From Gammaproteobacteria bacterium (GTDB taxonomy: Bacteria; Pseudomonadota; Gammaproteobacteria; Eutrophobiales; Eutrophobiaceae): DNA of 43,818 nt. The DNA is taken from NCBI GenBank assembly GCA_030829985.1, contig JAURNW010000008.1, forward strand, positions 1 through 43,818, in the 5' to 3' direction. A program made the position numbers and the translations under genes. Positions 33,088 to 42,624 of the stretch are shown one piece after another; position 1 is the stretch's first letter, and each line of letters starts with the position of its first letter. A model generated the notes under the pieces. It had not been told where the DNA came from. It was given only the letters and a program-made list of their open reading frames with translations, and searched no databases.

Positions 33088-33833
33088 AATTTATAACCAC
33101 GGTGTATAGCAACAACGCCACCGGATAAATTGTGGTATTGCACTTTTTCAAAGCCCGCCTTCTGCATCATCGATGACAATGTGTTTTGATCAGGATGCAT
33201 ACGAATAGACTCTACCAGATATTGATAGCTTGCTTCATCATTGGCAACTAACTTGCCAAATTTCGGGATCAGCTTGAATGAATACTCATCATAGACTTTA
33301 TCCAGAACCGGAATAACCATTTTTGAAAACTCAAGGATGACCAGTTGCGAACCATATTTAAGCTTGCTGTACATAGAGCGTAATGCGGCATCCTTATCTG
33401 TCACATTACGTAATCCGAATGCAATCGTCATGCAATCAAAGCTATTGTCTTCAAACGGCAAGGCCTCAGCATTACCCTGGACATAATCGATACCTTTAAT
33501 AATCCCTTTATCAATAAACCGATCCCGTCCCTGTTGCAACATTTCAGCATTGATATCGCATAGGGTTACACGACCTTCATCACCAAGTTGCTTATGGATT
33601 AAGTTTGCAATATCGCCTGTGCCACCGGCCAGATCCAGCACATGAAAGTTTTTTCTAATAGCACACAGATGCACAGCTTTACGCTTCCAAAGCCGATGCG
33701 CACCGAATGACATTACGTCATTCATTAAATCGTATTCTGATGCCACCGATGTAAATACGTTAGCAACACGACGCGCCTTTTCTTCAGCCGCGACTTCTTC
33801 AAAACCAAAGTCTGTTGTCGTTTGTTTAGTCAT
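33084..33833 (-). CDS. ubiE: Ubiquinone/menaquinone C-methyltransferase UbiE
   Basis: This 249-residue SAM-dependent enzyme performs C-methylation in ubiquinone synthesis. Recognisable are [21 protein letters not shown] at the N-terminus, [21 protein letters not shown] motif [13 protein letters not shown] and [15 protein letters not shown]. The length equals typical UbiE (about 250). Its start overlaps the DUF971 gene by 8 nt and its end overlaps ubiJ by 4 nt. Confidence 0.97.
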   Translation of the reverse strand: MTKQTTTDFGFEEVAAEEKARRVANVFTSVASEYDLMNDVMSFGAHRLWKRKAVHLCAIRKNFHVLDLAGGTGDIANLIHKQLGDEGRVTLCDINAEMLQQGRDRFIDKGIIKGIDYVQGNAEALPFEDNSFDCMTIAFGLRNVTDKDAALRSMYSKLKYGSQLVILEFSKMVIPVLDKVYDEYSFKLIPKFGKLVANDEASYQYLVESIRMHPDQNTLSSMMQKAGFEKVQYHNLSGGVVAIHRGYKL

Positions 33834-34197
33834 TGAGTTGGCGAGTATGTCCTGCCTGTTTTAATGCAGTCAGATAGTCAGTCCAGTTATTTTCTTTTGC
33901 TTCACCCAGTTCATATAGATATTCCCAGGTATAAAGACCGGTGTTATGGCCATCATCAAAAATTAATTTAATAGCGTAATTACCAACAGGCTCTATCTCT
34001 TTAATATTGACGTTTTCTTTCCCGACTTGCAGCACTTCCTGCCCAGGCCCATGACCTTTCACATCCGCGGAGGGTGAATAGACGCGTAAATATTCACAGG
34101 ACAATTCAAATCTTGCTCCGTCCTCAAATTCAATTTCAAGTACACGGGACTTTTGATGCAAATTGATCGAATTCGGATGGTGTTTATTGTCTGACAT
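33826..34197 (-). CDS. DUF971 protein
   Basis: This protein of about 123 residues consists of one DUF971 domain, related to the N-terminal domain of gamma-butyrobetaine hydroxylase. Typical parts are [57 protein letters not shown] and the C-terminal YLTALKQAG. Family members are proposed to take part in FeS-cluster or C1 metabolism, but this is not settled. ATG 34197 is chosen because GGGA lies just upstream and the product begins MSDNKHHPN; a frame from 34236 adds 13 residues. hslU-DUF971-ubiE is a frequent gene order. Confidence 0.87.
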   Translation of the reverse strand: MSDNKHHPNSINLHQKSRVLEIEFEDGARFELSCEYLRVYSPSADVKGHGPGQEVLQVGKENVNIKEIEPVGNYAIKLIFDDGHNTGLYTWEYLYELGEAKENNWTDYLTALKQAGHTRQLND

Positions 34198-34238
34198 AGA
34201 TCCCGCTTTATAGTAATGATAGAAGTTGTTGTCCAATT

Positions 34239-35567
34239 CTAGAGTATATAACGACTTAAATCCTCATCCTCGACCAACTCATTTAAATGATCGTTTACAT
34301 ATTGCGCATCAATGGAAATTGATTGACCTTTTTTTTCTGACGCTTCATACGACAGCGTTTCGAGCAAACGTTCCATTACCGTATGTAAACGGCGTGCACC
34401 TATATTTTCGGTAGTGTCATTAACCTGAAAGGCTATTTCCGCAATACGTCGAATGCCATTATCATCAAATTCAATGTTAACGCCTTCAGTAGCGAGTAAC
34501 AGTGTGTACTGTTCCGTTAATGATGCGTCTGGCTCAGTTAATATACGGACAAAATCATCCGCGACCAATGCGCTGAGTTCTACCCGAATGGGTAATCGCC
34601 CCTGTAATTCAGGAATCAGATCCGAAGGTTTTGCAAGATGAAATGCGCCCGAGGCAATAAACAAAATATGATCTGTTTTAATCATGCCGTATTTTGTTGT
34701 TACCGTACTACCTTCAACCAATGGCAATAAATCACGTTGCACACCTTCTCTCGATACATCAGGACCACTGCTTTCAGAACGGCGAGTAACCTTATCTAGC
34801 TCATCCAGAAAGACAATGCCGTGTTGCTCTACACGTTCAATCGAACGTGCCTTGATATCATCTTCATTTAGCAACTTGGCAGCTTCTTCTTCTGCGATCA
34901 GCTTCAGTGCCTTTTTAACAACGAGTTTACGCGATTGCTTTTTACCAGAACCCATGTTTTGAAACATACCTTGTAACTGGCTGGTCATCTCTTCCATGCC
35001 CGGTGGTGCCATAATCTCAACACCGATATTGGGGGCATTTAGGTCGACTTCAATTTCTTTATCATCAAACTTACCATCAAGAATCATTTGTCTGAATTTT
35101 TCACGCGTGGGATTAGCACTGGATTCATGATCATCTTCACCCATCATGCGCGCGGGTGGTAACAGGATATCCAGAACCCTGTTCATCGCTGCTTCTTGCG
35201 CCTGATCACGCACTTTATCCATTTCAATCTCACGCGTCTGTTTAATAGCAATATCAGCCAGATCACGAATAATTGATTCTACATCCCGACCAACATAACC
35301 CACTTCGGTAAACTTGGTCGCTTCTATTTTAATAAACGGCGCTTGTGCCAATTTGGCAAGTCGTCTGGCAATTTCTGTTTTACCGACGCCGGTGGGACCA
35401 ATCATTAAAATGTTTTTTGGGGTAATTTCATTACGGATTGATTCATCAACCTGTGAACGGCGCCATCGATTACGTAATGCAATGGCAACGGCACGTTTGG
35501 CTGAATCCTGACCAATAATATGTTTATTGAGTTCGGCAACTATTGCCTGTGGAGTTAATTCTGTCAT
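34239..35567 (-). CDS. hslU: ATP-dependent protease ATPase subunit HslU
   Basis: This 442-residue AAA+ unfoldase feeds substrates to HslV. Walker A is GPTGVGKTE, the pore loop GYVGRD follows, Walker B is VFLDELDKV with sensor residues in [25 protein letters not shown], and the helical I-domain insertion lies between about 110 and 245. The C-terminal tail ends SRYIL, which inserts into HslV. The length matches the family (443). It lies 34 nt after hslV. Confidence 0.98.
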   Translation of the reverse strand: MTELTPQAIVAELNKHIIGQDSAKRAVAIALRNRWRRSQVDESIRNEITPKNILMIGPTGVGKTEIARRLAKLAQAPFIKIEATKFTEVGYVGRDVESIIRDLADIAIKQTREIEMDKVRDQAQEAAMNRVLDILLPPARMMGEDDHESSANPTREKFRQMILDGKFDDKEIEVDLNAPNIGVEIMAPPGMEEMTSQLQGMFQNMGSGKKQSRKLVVKKALKLIAEEEAAKLLNEDDIKARSIERVEQHGIVFLDELDKVTRRSESSGPDVSREGVQRDLLPLVEGSTVTTKYGMIKTDHILFIASGAFHLAKPSDLIPELQGRLPIRVELSALVADDFVRILTEPDASLTEQYTLLLATEGVNIEFDDNGIRRIAEIAFQVNDTTENIGARRLHTVMERLLETLSYEASEKKGQSISIDAQYVNDHLNELVEDEDLSRYIL

Positions 35568-35601
35568 TTTATTCCGTTGATTATTTTTGTTTTTAAAATT
35601 C

Positions 35602-36135
35602 TTATAGTTCTTCGATGGTTAAGTTTGAATTGGTATAAATACAAATATTCGAAGCAATACCTAAACCTTTTTCGACGATGTCACGAGCACTCAGATCAGT
35701 ATTTTCCAATAGTGCCAGTGCGGCAGATTTTGCATAGTGCCCACCCGAACCGATCGCCATGATATTGTCTTCCGGTTCAATAACATCACCATTGCCTGAA
35801 ATAATAAGCGAGGTTGTTGTATCTGCAACGCAGAGCATCGCTTCAAGCCGTCTCAACATTCGGTCGGTGCGCCAGTCTTTGGCCAATTCAACTGCCGAAC
35901 GCATTAAATTGCCCTGATGTTTTTGTAATTTGGCCTCGAACCTTTCGAATAAGGTAAATGCATCTGCCGTTCCGCCGGCAAAACCTGCCAGAATTTTTTC
36001 ATTAAATAATCGTCGCACCTTGCGTGCATTACCTTTCATGACGGTATCACCCAGTGATACCTGACCATCGCCGCCTATAACAACATGTTCACCACGTCGT
36101 ACAGATAAGATGGTAGTACCTCGATATTGTTCCAC
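35602..36135 (-). CDS. hslV: ATP-dependent protease proteolytic subunit HslV
   Basis: This 177-residue threonine peptidase of the 20S proteasome-like fold forms a dodecamer capped by HslU. After a six-residue propeptide (MEQYRG) the catalytic Thr begins [22 protein letters not shown] choose the GTG start at 36135 because GGAG (36143-36146) stands 7 nt before it and the length then equals other HslV proteins (about 176). The frame is open upstream to ATG 36171, which would add 12 residues to the propeptide. xerC lies upstream. Confidence 0.95.
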   Translation of the reverse strand: MEQYRGTTILSVRRGEHVVIGGDGQVSLGDTVMKGNARKVRRLFNEKILAGFAGGTADAFTLFERFEAKLQKHQGNLMRSAVELAKDWRTDRMLRRLEAMLCVADTTTSLIISGNGDVIEPEDNIMAIGSGGHYAKSAALALLENTDLSARDIVEKGLGIASNICIYTNSNLTIEEL

Positions 36136-36142
36136 ATTATTT

Positions 36143-36146
36143 CTCC
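36143..36146 (-). promoter_or_regulatory. Ribosome binding site deciding the hslV GTG start
   Basis: GGAG on the minus strand is separated by 7 nt (AAATAAT) from GTG 36135. The in-frame ATG codons at 36150 and 36171 lack a comparable site, and 36150 would overlap it. Confidence 0.6.
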
Positions 36147-36216
36147 ACATTAGGGAAGCAGAATTGTACATGAGCGCGCTTGCAGACTTAAGTAAAAACG
36201 ACCTTAAGTTATGAAT

Positions 36217-37116
36217 TTAATTGGATTTCTTGCGATGTGCCCGGGGATGGCTCTTGTCATAGACCTGAGCCAAATGTTGAAAATCGAGATGGGTATACAC
36301 TTGTGTAGTACTAATATCGGCATGTCCGAGTAATTCCTGTACCGCGCGCAAATCACCACTTGATTCCAACATATGACTTGCAAAGGAATGCCGCAACATA
36401 TGCGGGTGAACATGGCTGGGTAAACCCTGTTTGATTGCCCATTGTTTCAGACGCTCCTGAACAGATCTCGGACTAATACGTTTACCTCGGTTGCTGATAA
36501 ATAATGCGACCTCATTTTCATTAACCATTTTAATTCTTATCTTAAGCCATTTATCAATTGCCTTAATCGCATGTTGTCCAACGGGAATACTACGCATTTT
36601 TTTACCTTTACCGGTAACGGTTATTATGCGATCACCAAAATCAATATCGCCCATATTTAAACTAATTAACTCTGCAAGACGTAAACCAGAAGAATATATC
36701 AGTTCTAATATGGCGCGATCACGAATGGCAAGATCATCTTGTTCATTGATCTCCACTAATTGAACAGTTTGATCCGCATCCAGTACTTTAGGTAACTTAC
36801 GTTCTGTCTTCGGTGCAATAATACCTTCCGCGGGATTATTTTTAACTTTCTCTTCTTCGATCAGATAACGATAGAACGATCGTATTGCAGACAAGTTTCT
36901 TTGCAATGATCTGCCACCAGCACCCTGACGATGACGCCAGGCAATAAAACCGCGCACTTGTCGTCCATCAAGCGCAATCCATTTGTCTATGTCTTGTTTA
37001 TCACAAAAGTTCTGCAGGTGATTAAGATCGCGCTGATAGGCACTACGGGTATGTTCAGAGAGATGGTGTAATGTCTTTATATAAGACTCAAGCAATAACG
37101 TCTCGGACGATTGCAT
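36217..37116 (-). CDS. xerC: Site-specific tyrosine recombinase XerC
   Basis: This 299-residue recombinase works with XerD at dif to resolve chromosome dimers. The SAM-like N-terminal DNA-binding domain (about 1-90) contains LSEHTRSAYQRDLNHL. All catalytic residues are present: Arg in SSGLRLAEL, Lys in VTGKGKKMRSIPVG, HxxR in PHMLRHSFASHML, His in LGHADIS and the nucleophilic Tyr in TTQVYTHLDF. The dapF-DUF484-xerC context marks it as the housekeeping enzyme rather than a mobile-element integrase. Confidence 0.97.
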   Translation of the reverse strand: MQSSETLLLESYIKTLHHLSEHTRSAYQRDLNHLQNFCDKQDIDKWIALDGRQVRGFIAWRHRQGAGGRSLQRNLSAIRSFYRYLIEEEKVKNNPAEGIIAPKTERKLPKVLDADQTVQLVEINEQDDLAIRDRAILELIYSSGLRLAELISLNMGDIDFGDRIITVTGKGKKMRSIPVGQHAIKAIDKWLKIRIKMVNENEVALFISNRGKRISPRSVQERLKQWAIKQGLPSHVHPHMLRHSFASHMLESSGDLRAVQELLGHADISTTQVYTHLDFQHLAQVYDKSHPRAHRKKSN

Positions 37117-37122
37117 TTTGAT

Positions 37123-37830
37123 TTAGCTTTGCTCAACCCAGGGCTTCAATATAAAACTTAATACTTCACCCAGATTAGCCAGAAGTTCAACACCCATGCC
37201 CGCCTGAAAGTGCTCAGCATCAAAACTACCGATGGATAAAATCCCGCCCCAACCCTGACCATGTAACGGCACCATTACAGAGGAGGCAATTTCATCACCA
37301 TCATCTCCAAACAAAAATACTTGTTGTTGGCGTTTCATACGTCCGCTTAATGGAAGACGCTTATCAATAATACTTTTGAACAACGATTGTTCCATCGCTT
37401 CACTACCTGCAAATTCATCTGTTGCAAAACTATCAACAAAAGAGGGGTTGGCAAACAATCGAACCACTGCCCGATCAGCATGGAAATTCTTTTTCAAATT
37501 ATCATAGAGCGTATTAAATATATCTTTTGGCTCATCGGCATCCATCAAGATTAATGCCAGTTGATGCATGCGCCGGGCAAGTTCCTCGTTTTGACGTGCG
37601 ATTTCTATGAGTTCATGTAAACGTTTGCGTGTTTGTTGATTCTGCTCGCGTAGCACAGAGACCTGTTTTTCAACCAGCGAAACAGCATCACCATGATCAT
37701 GTGGAATTTTCAGCTCGGCAAGAATTTCCGGGTTGTTGTTGAAAAAATCCGGATTGTCTTTGAGAAATTCCGAGACCATATCTGCGCTAACAGTATTTGA
37801 TTGCAGATTCTTTGTTTCCTGACCACTCAT
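37123..37830 (-). CDS. DUF484 (GAF-like) protein
   Basis: This 235-residue protein has the N-terminal signature VSEFLKDNPDFFNNNPEILAELKIPH, a short coiled coil (about 55-85) and a GAF-like domain to the C-terminus. The family lies between dapF and xerC in most gammaproteobacteria; its function is unknown although a signalling role is plausible from the GAF fold. The start codon overlaps the dapF stop by 4 nt and xerC follows after 6 nt. Confidence 0.9.
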   Translation of the reverse strand: MSGQETKNLQSNTVSADMVSEFLKDNPDFFNNNPEILAELKIPHDHGDAVSLVEKQVSVLREQNQQTRKRLHELIEIARQNEELARRMHQLALILMDADEPKDIFNTLYDNLKKNFHADRAVVRLFANPSFVDSFATDEFAGSEAMEQSLFKSIIDKRLPLSGRMKRQQQVFLFGDDGDEIASSVMVPLHGQGWGGILSIGSFDAEHFQAGMGVELLANLGEVLSFILKPWVEQS

Positions 37831-38657
37831 AATTCAATTTTCCCCTCAAAGACTGTTATAGCGGGACCTGTCATATAGACCGGTTCTCCCTCACCAGCCC
37901 AGCATAAGTTCAAATGACCGCCGCGTAGTTCTGCATCTATTGTCCCTTCCAAGTACCCTTGCTGGCAAGCGATAACCATCGCCGCACAGGCTCCGCTGCC
38001 ACAAGCCAGTGTTTCTCCTGACCCACGTTCATATACACGCAGTTTAAACGCTTCTTTATTCAGTATCTCTACAAAACCGACATTCACGCCCTCAGGAAAT
38101 AGTTCACTTGATTGTATAGCGGGTCCAATTACATCGACCGGCATCGAATCGACATCATCGACGAAGATGACCGCATGTGGATTGCCCATAGAGACGGCAC
38201 CAAAGGTAAATTCACCTTCGCCTGATTTAAGTGTGTATTGTTCAACTCGCTCATCAAACTTTATCGGGATATTAGCAGGCTCAAACTCCGGCACACCCAT
38301 ATTTACCGTCACACAATCATTATCAACAATCTGTAATACCAACCGACCGTTACCCGTTTCGGCAATGATTCTATCCTTCGTTAGCAGTTTTTTTTGTTTG
38401 AGATAGATCGCAACACAACGCGCACCGTTCCCGCATTGCATCACCTCACCACCATCTGCATTGAATATCCGATAACAAACATCAGCCTCAGCCGATTTCG
38501 GTGGTTCCAGTAGCAGGACTTGATCACAACCGATACCAAATTGACGATCAGCAATATATCTCACTTGCTCGCGCGACAAGGTCAATGATTGGGTAAAAGT
38601 ATCAAACACTACAAAATCATTACCGATACCGTGCATTTTTGTGAATTTAAGTTCCAT
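37827..38657 (-). CDS. dapF: Diaminopimelate epimerase
   Basis: This 276-residue PLP-independent epimerase converts LL- to meso-diaminopimelate for lysine and peptidoglycan synthesis. The two catalytic cysteines are Cys75 (MQCGNGARC) and Cys219 (LACGSGACA), lying in the two pseudo-symmetric halves. N-terminal KMHGIGNDFVVFD and AVSMGNPHAVIFVDDVD are also canonical. The length matches Escherichia coli DapF (274). It heads the dapF-DUF484-xerC block. Confidence 0.98.
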   Translation of the reverse strand: MELKFTKMHGIGNDFVVFDTFTQSLTLSREQVRYIADRQFGIGCDQVLLLEPPKSAEADVCYRIFNADGGEVMQCGNGARCVAIYLKQKKLLTKDRIIAETGNGRLVLQIVDNDCVTVNMGVPEFEPANIPIKFDERVEQYTLKSGEGEFTFGAVSMGNPHAVIFVDDVDSMPVDVIGPAIQSSELFPEGVNVGFVEILNKEAFKLRVYERGSGETLACGSGACAAMVIACQQGYLEGTIDAELRGGHLNLCWAGEGEPVYMTGPAITVFEGKIEL

Positions 38658-38708
38658 TAACGTAGATTACAGCCTGTGTTAAATCACGCAAGCATGGAGT
38701 AGAATTTT

Positions 38709-39815
38709 TTACTCCTGTTTATCATTCGACACAGTAACACCATCAGGGATATGTATAGTGGTTGTAGGAAAGGCGCATTCTGCATCATGTGAATCGATGA
38801 TATCGATAATCTTCAACATCACATCCTGTTTCACCTTGTGAAATTCAATCCAGTTTGTGGTTTTGGTAAAGGTGTAGATAAAGAAATTTAATGATGAGGA
38901 AGCAAACTCGTCAAAATTCACGATAAGCGTTTGTCCATTATCAATATCCTCGTGTTGCTCCAACATGCTTTTAACATCACCGATAATATCTCGCATTTTA
39001 TTAGCATCATCATAACGAATACCGATGGTTTCCTTGATGCGACGATTGGTCATGCGTGACGGATTTTCAACGGCAATGTTGGTAAATACGGCATTAGGTA
39101 CATACAAGGGTCGCTTATCAAATGTTCTTATCGTTGTTAATCGCCATCCAATCTTTTCTACCGAACCCTCAATTTCTCTATCCGGGGAACGTATCCAGTC
39201 GCCGACATCGAATGGACGATCCATGTAGATGGTCAAACCACCGAAAAAATTTGCCAACAGATCCCTTGCAGCGAAACCTATCGCAATACCACCAATTCCG
39301 CCAAACGCCAACACCCCGGAAATGCTATATCCAAGCGTTTGCAAGATTACCAGTCCACCGGTAATCACAACCGAAACACTTAATAGTTTCGCTATTGCAT
39401 CAGCCGTAGTTTCATCAAATGATTCCTGTTCATGTCTTTTCTTCTCAATAATTTTTTCTTCAGCGCGTTTTATAAAACGCGTGAGAAACCAGACAATGAT
39501 CATTATCACAGCGACTTCGCGAACGGGTGCTATAGCACCAAAGACAGCGGCGTCGCTTTGATTTTTTGCAATCTCGGCAGCAAAGCTAAGACCCAAAACC
39601 CAGATTAACAAAGAGACCGGTTTACTTGCTGCATCAAATAATGCATGGTCCCAATAGGTTCGCGTGGTTTCAAATTTTGAAACCAATTTTTTAACAATCC
39701 GTTTTTGTATCCAGTTTATAAGTGCTGTTAAAAAAACAACAACAAACACCTCAACAATCCAGGTCTCTTCCTTGAAGATAGGTTCAACAATCTGTATTAG
39801 TTCTTCTAGACTCAT
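38709..39815 (-). CDS. Mechanosensitive ion channel of the MscS family
   Basis: This 368-residue protein has five hydrophobic segments in the first 195 residues and a MscS pore helix, GGIGGIAIGFAARDLLANFFGGL, followed by the conserved MDRPFDVGDWI beta-domain start and a C-terminal alpha/beta domain. It releases solutes on hypo-osmotic shock. It is longer than Escherichia coli MscS (286), having extra N-terminal membrane helices, and is closer to the YnaI/MscM-like group. It is spaced 20 nt from the TraB/GumN gene and about 50 nt from dapF. Confidence 0.93.
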   Translation of the reverse strand: MSLEELIQIVEPIFKEETWIVEVFVVVFLTALINWIQKRIVKKLVSKFETTRTYWDHALFDAASKPVSLLIWVLGLSFAAEIAKNQSDAAVFGAIAPVREVAVIMIIVWFLTRFIKRAEEKIIEKKRHEQESFDETTADAIAKLLSVSVVITGGLVILQTLGYSISGVLAFGGIGGIAIGFAARDLLANFFGGLTIYMDRPFDVGDWIRSPDREIEGSVEKIGWRLTTIRTFDKRPLYVPNAVFTNIAVENPSRMTNRRIKETIGIRYDDANKMRDIIGDVKSMLEQHEDIDNGQTLIVNFDEFASSSLNFFIYTFTKTTNWIEFHKVKQDVMLKIIDIIDSHDAECAFPTTTIHIPDGVTVSNDKQE

Positions 39816-39835
39816 TTATTCATCCTGCTATTCAA

Positions 39836-40756
39836 TTAGAAAATTGCTGATACTCTATAGCCTTTTTTTTCCAACAAGGCCAGTACCCCTTCCTCTCCAG
39901 CCAGATGCATAGCACCGATGGCTATGAAAGAATTTCCTTGTTTCAAGATCGGCTGCATCCGTTCTGCCATGATAGTATTTCTATCATTGATCAACTTTTG
40001 CATTAATTTTTTATAAACTGGCTGATTACTCATAGTATGTCGCTGTGCGTAATTATATAAACCTGCCAAATCACGCTTCAAATAGAATGACTTCATTGCA
40101 CTGAAATCTTCTTCCACCACATCGTAATGACAGACTGTATCTGTCAGTAATTTGACTTGTTCATCCATATTTAGTTGGCTGAATATCCCGGCTTGCTCCT
40201 GTAATGACTCCAGACCGGAGACCGAAGCACCATTCTGTTTTGCCAGTGATAACAATACTAAATCCAATGCGTCACCTGAATCTGGAGGATAATTCATCAA
40301 TAAAAAAGCAGCCCAGGGTTTCATAACCGATACAGCTTCAGAACCAAGATGATACGAAGATAAAATTGATCTGGTTTTGTTATATATAGATCTCTCAACC
40401 AACTCAGACAAACGCTGGCCATCATTAAAAAACATCATCCTGGAAAACTGTAACATTTGTTCAGCATCCGGTAATGCTTCCATTACAAACTGTTCAGAAT
40501 TATGTAATGCCTGATCAACAACATCGGGTAAATTGGTTATCTCTGGATCTGAAACATGGATCGTTCCAAATAGATAATTGGACACACCCTCTTCCCTGGT
40601 GATCTTCCAGAGCAACCCCTGTGCATGCCGGACTGTTTCTATTGCGCCGGCATTTTCAACAAGCGGCTCACAATTCGAAGAGATTAATTGTTTTGCGTGT
40701 AATGTCGTTCCGCCAAACAAACAAAACAACCAAACCAACAGTCTTTGTTTAATCAA
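39836..40756 (-). CDS. TraB/GumN family exported protein
   Basis: This 306-residue protein has a signal peptide (LLVWLFCLFGGTTLHA, about 1-21) followed by a TraB/GumN domain with LLWKITREEGVSNYLFGTIHV at about 48-68 and the paired C-terminal FIAIGAMHLAGEEGVLALLEKKGY. The two GxxH motifs (FGTIH and IGAMH) correspond to the proposed metal site of Tiki-like metalloproteases; activity in bacteria is not established. Its start overlaps the nagZ stop by 8 nt. Confidence 0.85.
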   Translation of the reverse strand: MIKQRLLVWLFCLFGGTTLHAKQLISSNCEPLVENAGAIETVRHAQGLLWKITREEGVSNYLFGTIHVSDPEITNLPDVVDQALHNSEQFVMEALPDAEQMLQFSRMMFFNDGQRLSELVERSIYNKTRSILSSYHLGSEAVSVMKPWAAFLLMNYPPDSGDALDLVLLSLAKQNGASVSGLESLQEQAGIFSQLNMDEQVKLLTDTVCHYDVVEEDFSAMKSFYLKRDLAGLYNYAQRHTMSNQPVYKKLMQKLINDRNTIMAERMQPILKQGNSFIAIGAMHLAGEEGVLALLEKKGYRVSAIF

Positions 40757-41816
40757 ATAGATCGTCCCCCAAATCCAGTTCCGGAGCTATCTCAAGCTGC
40801 AATACTGCTTCAGAACGTTCTTGCCATATTTTTGTTTGTTTTAATTCATGCAATGTTTTATCAAAATGTCCGTGCATTCTTATTAAACGTGATTGCAATT
40901 CAATACTAGCGGGTATGTTTGCATTATCCAGAATAGAAATTGCACCTTGTTGATTGTTACAGGCTAATACCATATCACAACCAGCATCTAATGCAGCCTC
41001 AGCACGCTCGGGATAGGTTCCCATTACTTCTGCACCTTTCATACTTAGATCATCGCTAAAGATTGTCCCTTGAAACTCTAATTGCTTACGTAATATCTGT
41101 TTTAACCAGATTTCAGAAAAACCGGCTGGATTTTTATCGACCTTGGGATAGATGACATGTGCTGGCATCAAGCCCGGTAGTCCAGCCCGAATCATCCTTT
41201 CAAATGGAACCAGATCTTTCATTTTTATATCTTCGAAACTTCGGTTGTCGTATGGGATTGCCACATGCGAATCCTCGAACACAGATCCATGGCCGGGAAA
41301 ATGTTTACCAACAGCCGCCATCCCGGCTTCTTTCATACCGCGCATATAGGCTCGGGCAAGTAAGGCAACCTGTTCAGGATTAACATGGAAGGCACGATCA
41401 CCAATTACCTGGCTGATTTTTCCGCCAACATCAAGGACCGGTGCGAAACTGAGGTCGATACCGACTGCCAATAATTCAGATGCCATCAACCATCCCGCTT
41501 GTTGTGCCAATAATTCAGACTGTTTCGAATCATGACACTGGCCAAGTAATGCACAGGCTGGCAAACGACTAAATCCATCTCGAAAACGTTGTACACGTCC
41601 GCCTTCATGGTCAACAGCGATGAGTAGGTGTGGTTGTCTTAATTCATGTATATCTTTACATAATGCTGCAATTTGATCGGGCGATTCAAAATTTCGGGTG
41701 AATAAAATTATACCGCCGACCTGTGGATGCATTAGCATCTCACGTTCATCCGCCTCCAGTTGAAGTCCGCGCAAGTCACACATAACCGGACCCAATGATA
41801 ATTTAGTGCTAATCAT
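40749..41816 (-). CDS. nagZ: Beta-N-acetylhexosaminidase NagZ
   Basis: This 355-residue glycoside hydrolase family 3 enzyme removes GlcNAc from anhydro-muropeptides during peptidoglycan recycling. The signature GKHFPGHGSVFEDSH carries the acid/base His, and the nucleophile Asp is in TIFSDDLSMKGA. IAVDHEGGRVQRFRDGF is also diagnostic. It is cytoplasmic (no signal peptide) and slightly longer than usual at the C-terminus. It follows the DppC-like permease gene with a single base between, so import and degradation of muropeptides are possibly coexpressed. Confidence 0.96.
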   Translation of the reverse strand: MISTKLSLGPVMCDLRGLQLEADEREMLMHPQVGGIILFTRNFESPDQIAALCKDIHELRQPHLLIAVDHEGGRVQRFRDGFSRLPACALLGQCHDSKQSELLAQQAGWLMASELLAVGIDLSFAPVLDVGGKISQVIGDRAFHVNPEQVALLARAYMRGMKEAGMAAVGKHFPGHGSVFEDSHVAIPYDNRSFEDIKMKDLVPFERMIRAGLPGLMPAHVIYPKVDKNPAGFSEIWLKQILRKQLEFQGTIFSDDLSMKGAEVMGTYPERAEAALDAGCDMVLACNNQQGAISILDNANIPASIELQSRLIRMHGHFDKTLHELKQTKIWQERSEAVLQLEIAPELDLGDDLFD

Positions 41817-41817
41817 A

Positions 41818-42624
41818 TTAATCTTTTGTTATTTCCCTTATGTCCAATTTATCTCTCAGGTAGTCACCTAACAGATTTATACATAATACCAGCGACAGGA
41901 TAGCAAAACCGGGCGCTAAAACCATATGCGGCGCAACCAGCATATAACGTGTGCCATCACGTATCATACTGCCCCAGGATGCGGTGGGCGGTTGTACACC
42001 CAACCCAAGAAAAGAGAGTCCTGCTTCTGCGATGACAACACCGGCAAACGCAAATGTCGCTTCAATAATCAAGGGTGCCATAATCAAAGGCAAAATATGT
42101 TTCAACATAATCAAAAAGCTGGATGTACCCAAAGCATGAGCAGCGGCTACATGATCCCGGTTTTTCATACTGAGCGTTTGCACGCGCGCCAATCGTGCAA
42201 AACCAACCCAACTGACAATAGAGAGTGCAATAACAGTATTCATTAATCCGGGGCCAAGCAAACCAGCCAGTGCGATTGCTAACAAAATACCGGGAAATGC
42301 AATAAACAGATCGACCATCATTACCAGTGACTTATCCCACAACCCACCTAACCATGCACCCAACATACCTAACAATGTCCCGACAATGAATGAAATCGAC
42401 ACAACAACAATTGCCACGATGAGTGATGTGCGCGCACCCATAATCAAACGTGCACTAATGGAGCGACCCAGATCATCATGACCAAACCATTCCGACCAGT
42501 TTGGTGTTAATAGTATTTTTTCCAGTTCTATTTGATCGGGGTGTAAAGGTAGAATTGGTCCTAACAGGGCCAACATCAACCAGACTATTAATACCGCTAG
42601 AGGAATTGAATAAACCCTATTCAT
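41818..42624 (-). CDS. ABC transporter permease, DppC/OppC type
   Basis: This 268-residue inner-membrane protein has six hydrophobic segments. The permease EAA loop, needed for contact with the ATPase, is seen as HVAAAHALGTSSFLIMLKHILP. The family N-terminus GHDDLGRSISARLIMGARTSL is typical of dipeptide/oligopeptide or nickel uptake systems. Its start overlaps the dppB-like gene by 8 nt. The substrate is open: di/oligopeptides, including murein peptides, are the most likely choice given nagZ next door. Confidence 0.92.
   Translation of the reverse strand: MNRVYSIPLAVLIVWLMLALLGPILPLHPDQIELEKILLTPNWSEWFGHDDLGRSISARLIMGARTSLIVAIVVVSISFIVGTLLGMLGAWLGGLWDKSLVMMVDLFIAFPGILLAIALAGLLGPGLMNTVIALSIVSWVGFARLARVQTLSMKNRDHVAAAHALGTSSFLIMLKHILPLIMAPLIIEATFAFAGVVIAEAGLSFLGLGVQPPTASWGSMIRDGTRYMLVAPHMVLAPGFAILSLVLCINLLGDYLRDKLDIREITKD

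Noticed and set aside
36217-37116. Tyrosine recombinase as a possible integron integrase or phage integrase
   Set aside because: The dapF-DUF484-xerC context, length and XerC-type motifs make it the housekeeping recombinase; no IntI-specific insert is visible.
38698-38722. GGAGTA/TACTCC hairpin as terminator of the MscS-family gene
   Set aside because: The stem is only 6 bp, overlaps the stop codon and is followed by mixed sequence with no T-tract.
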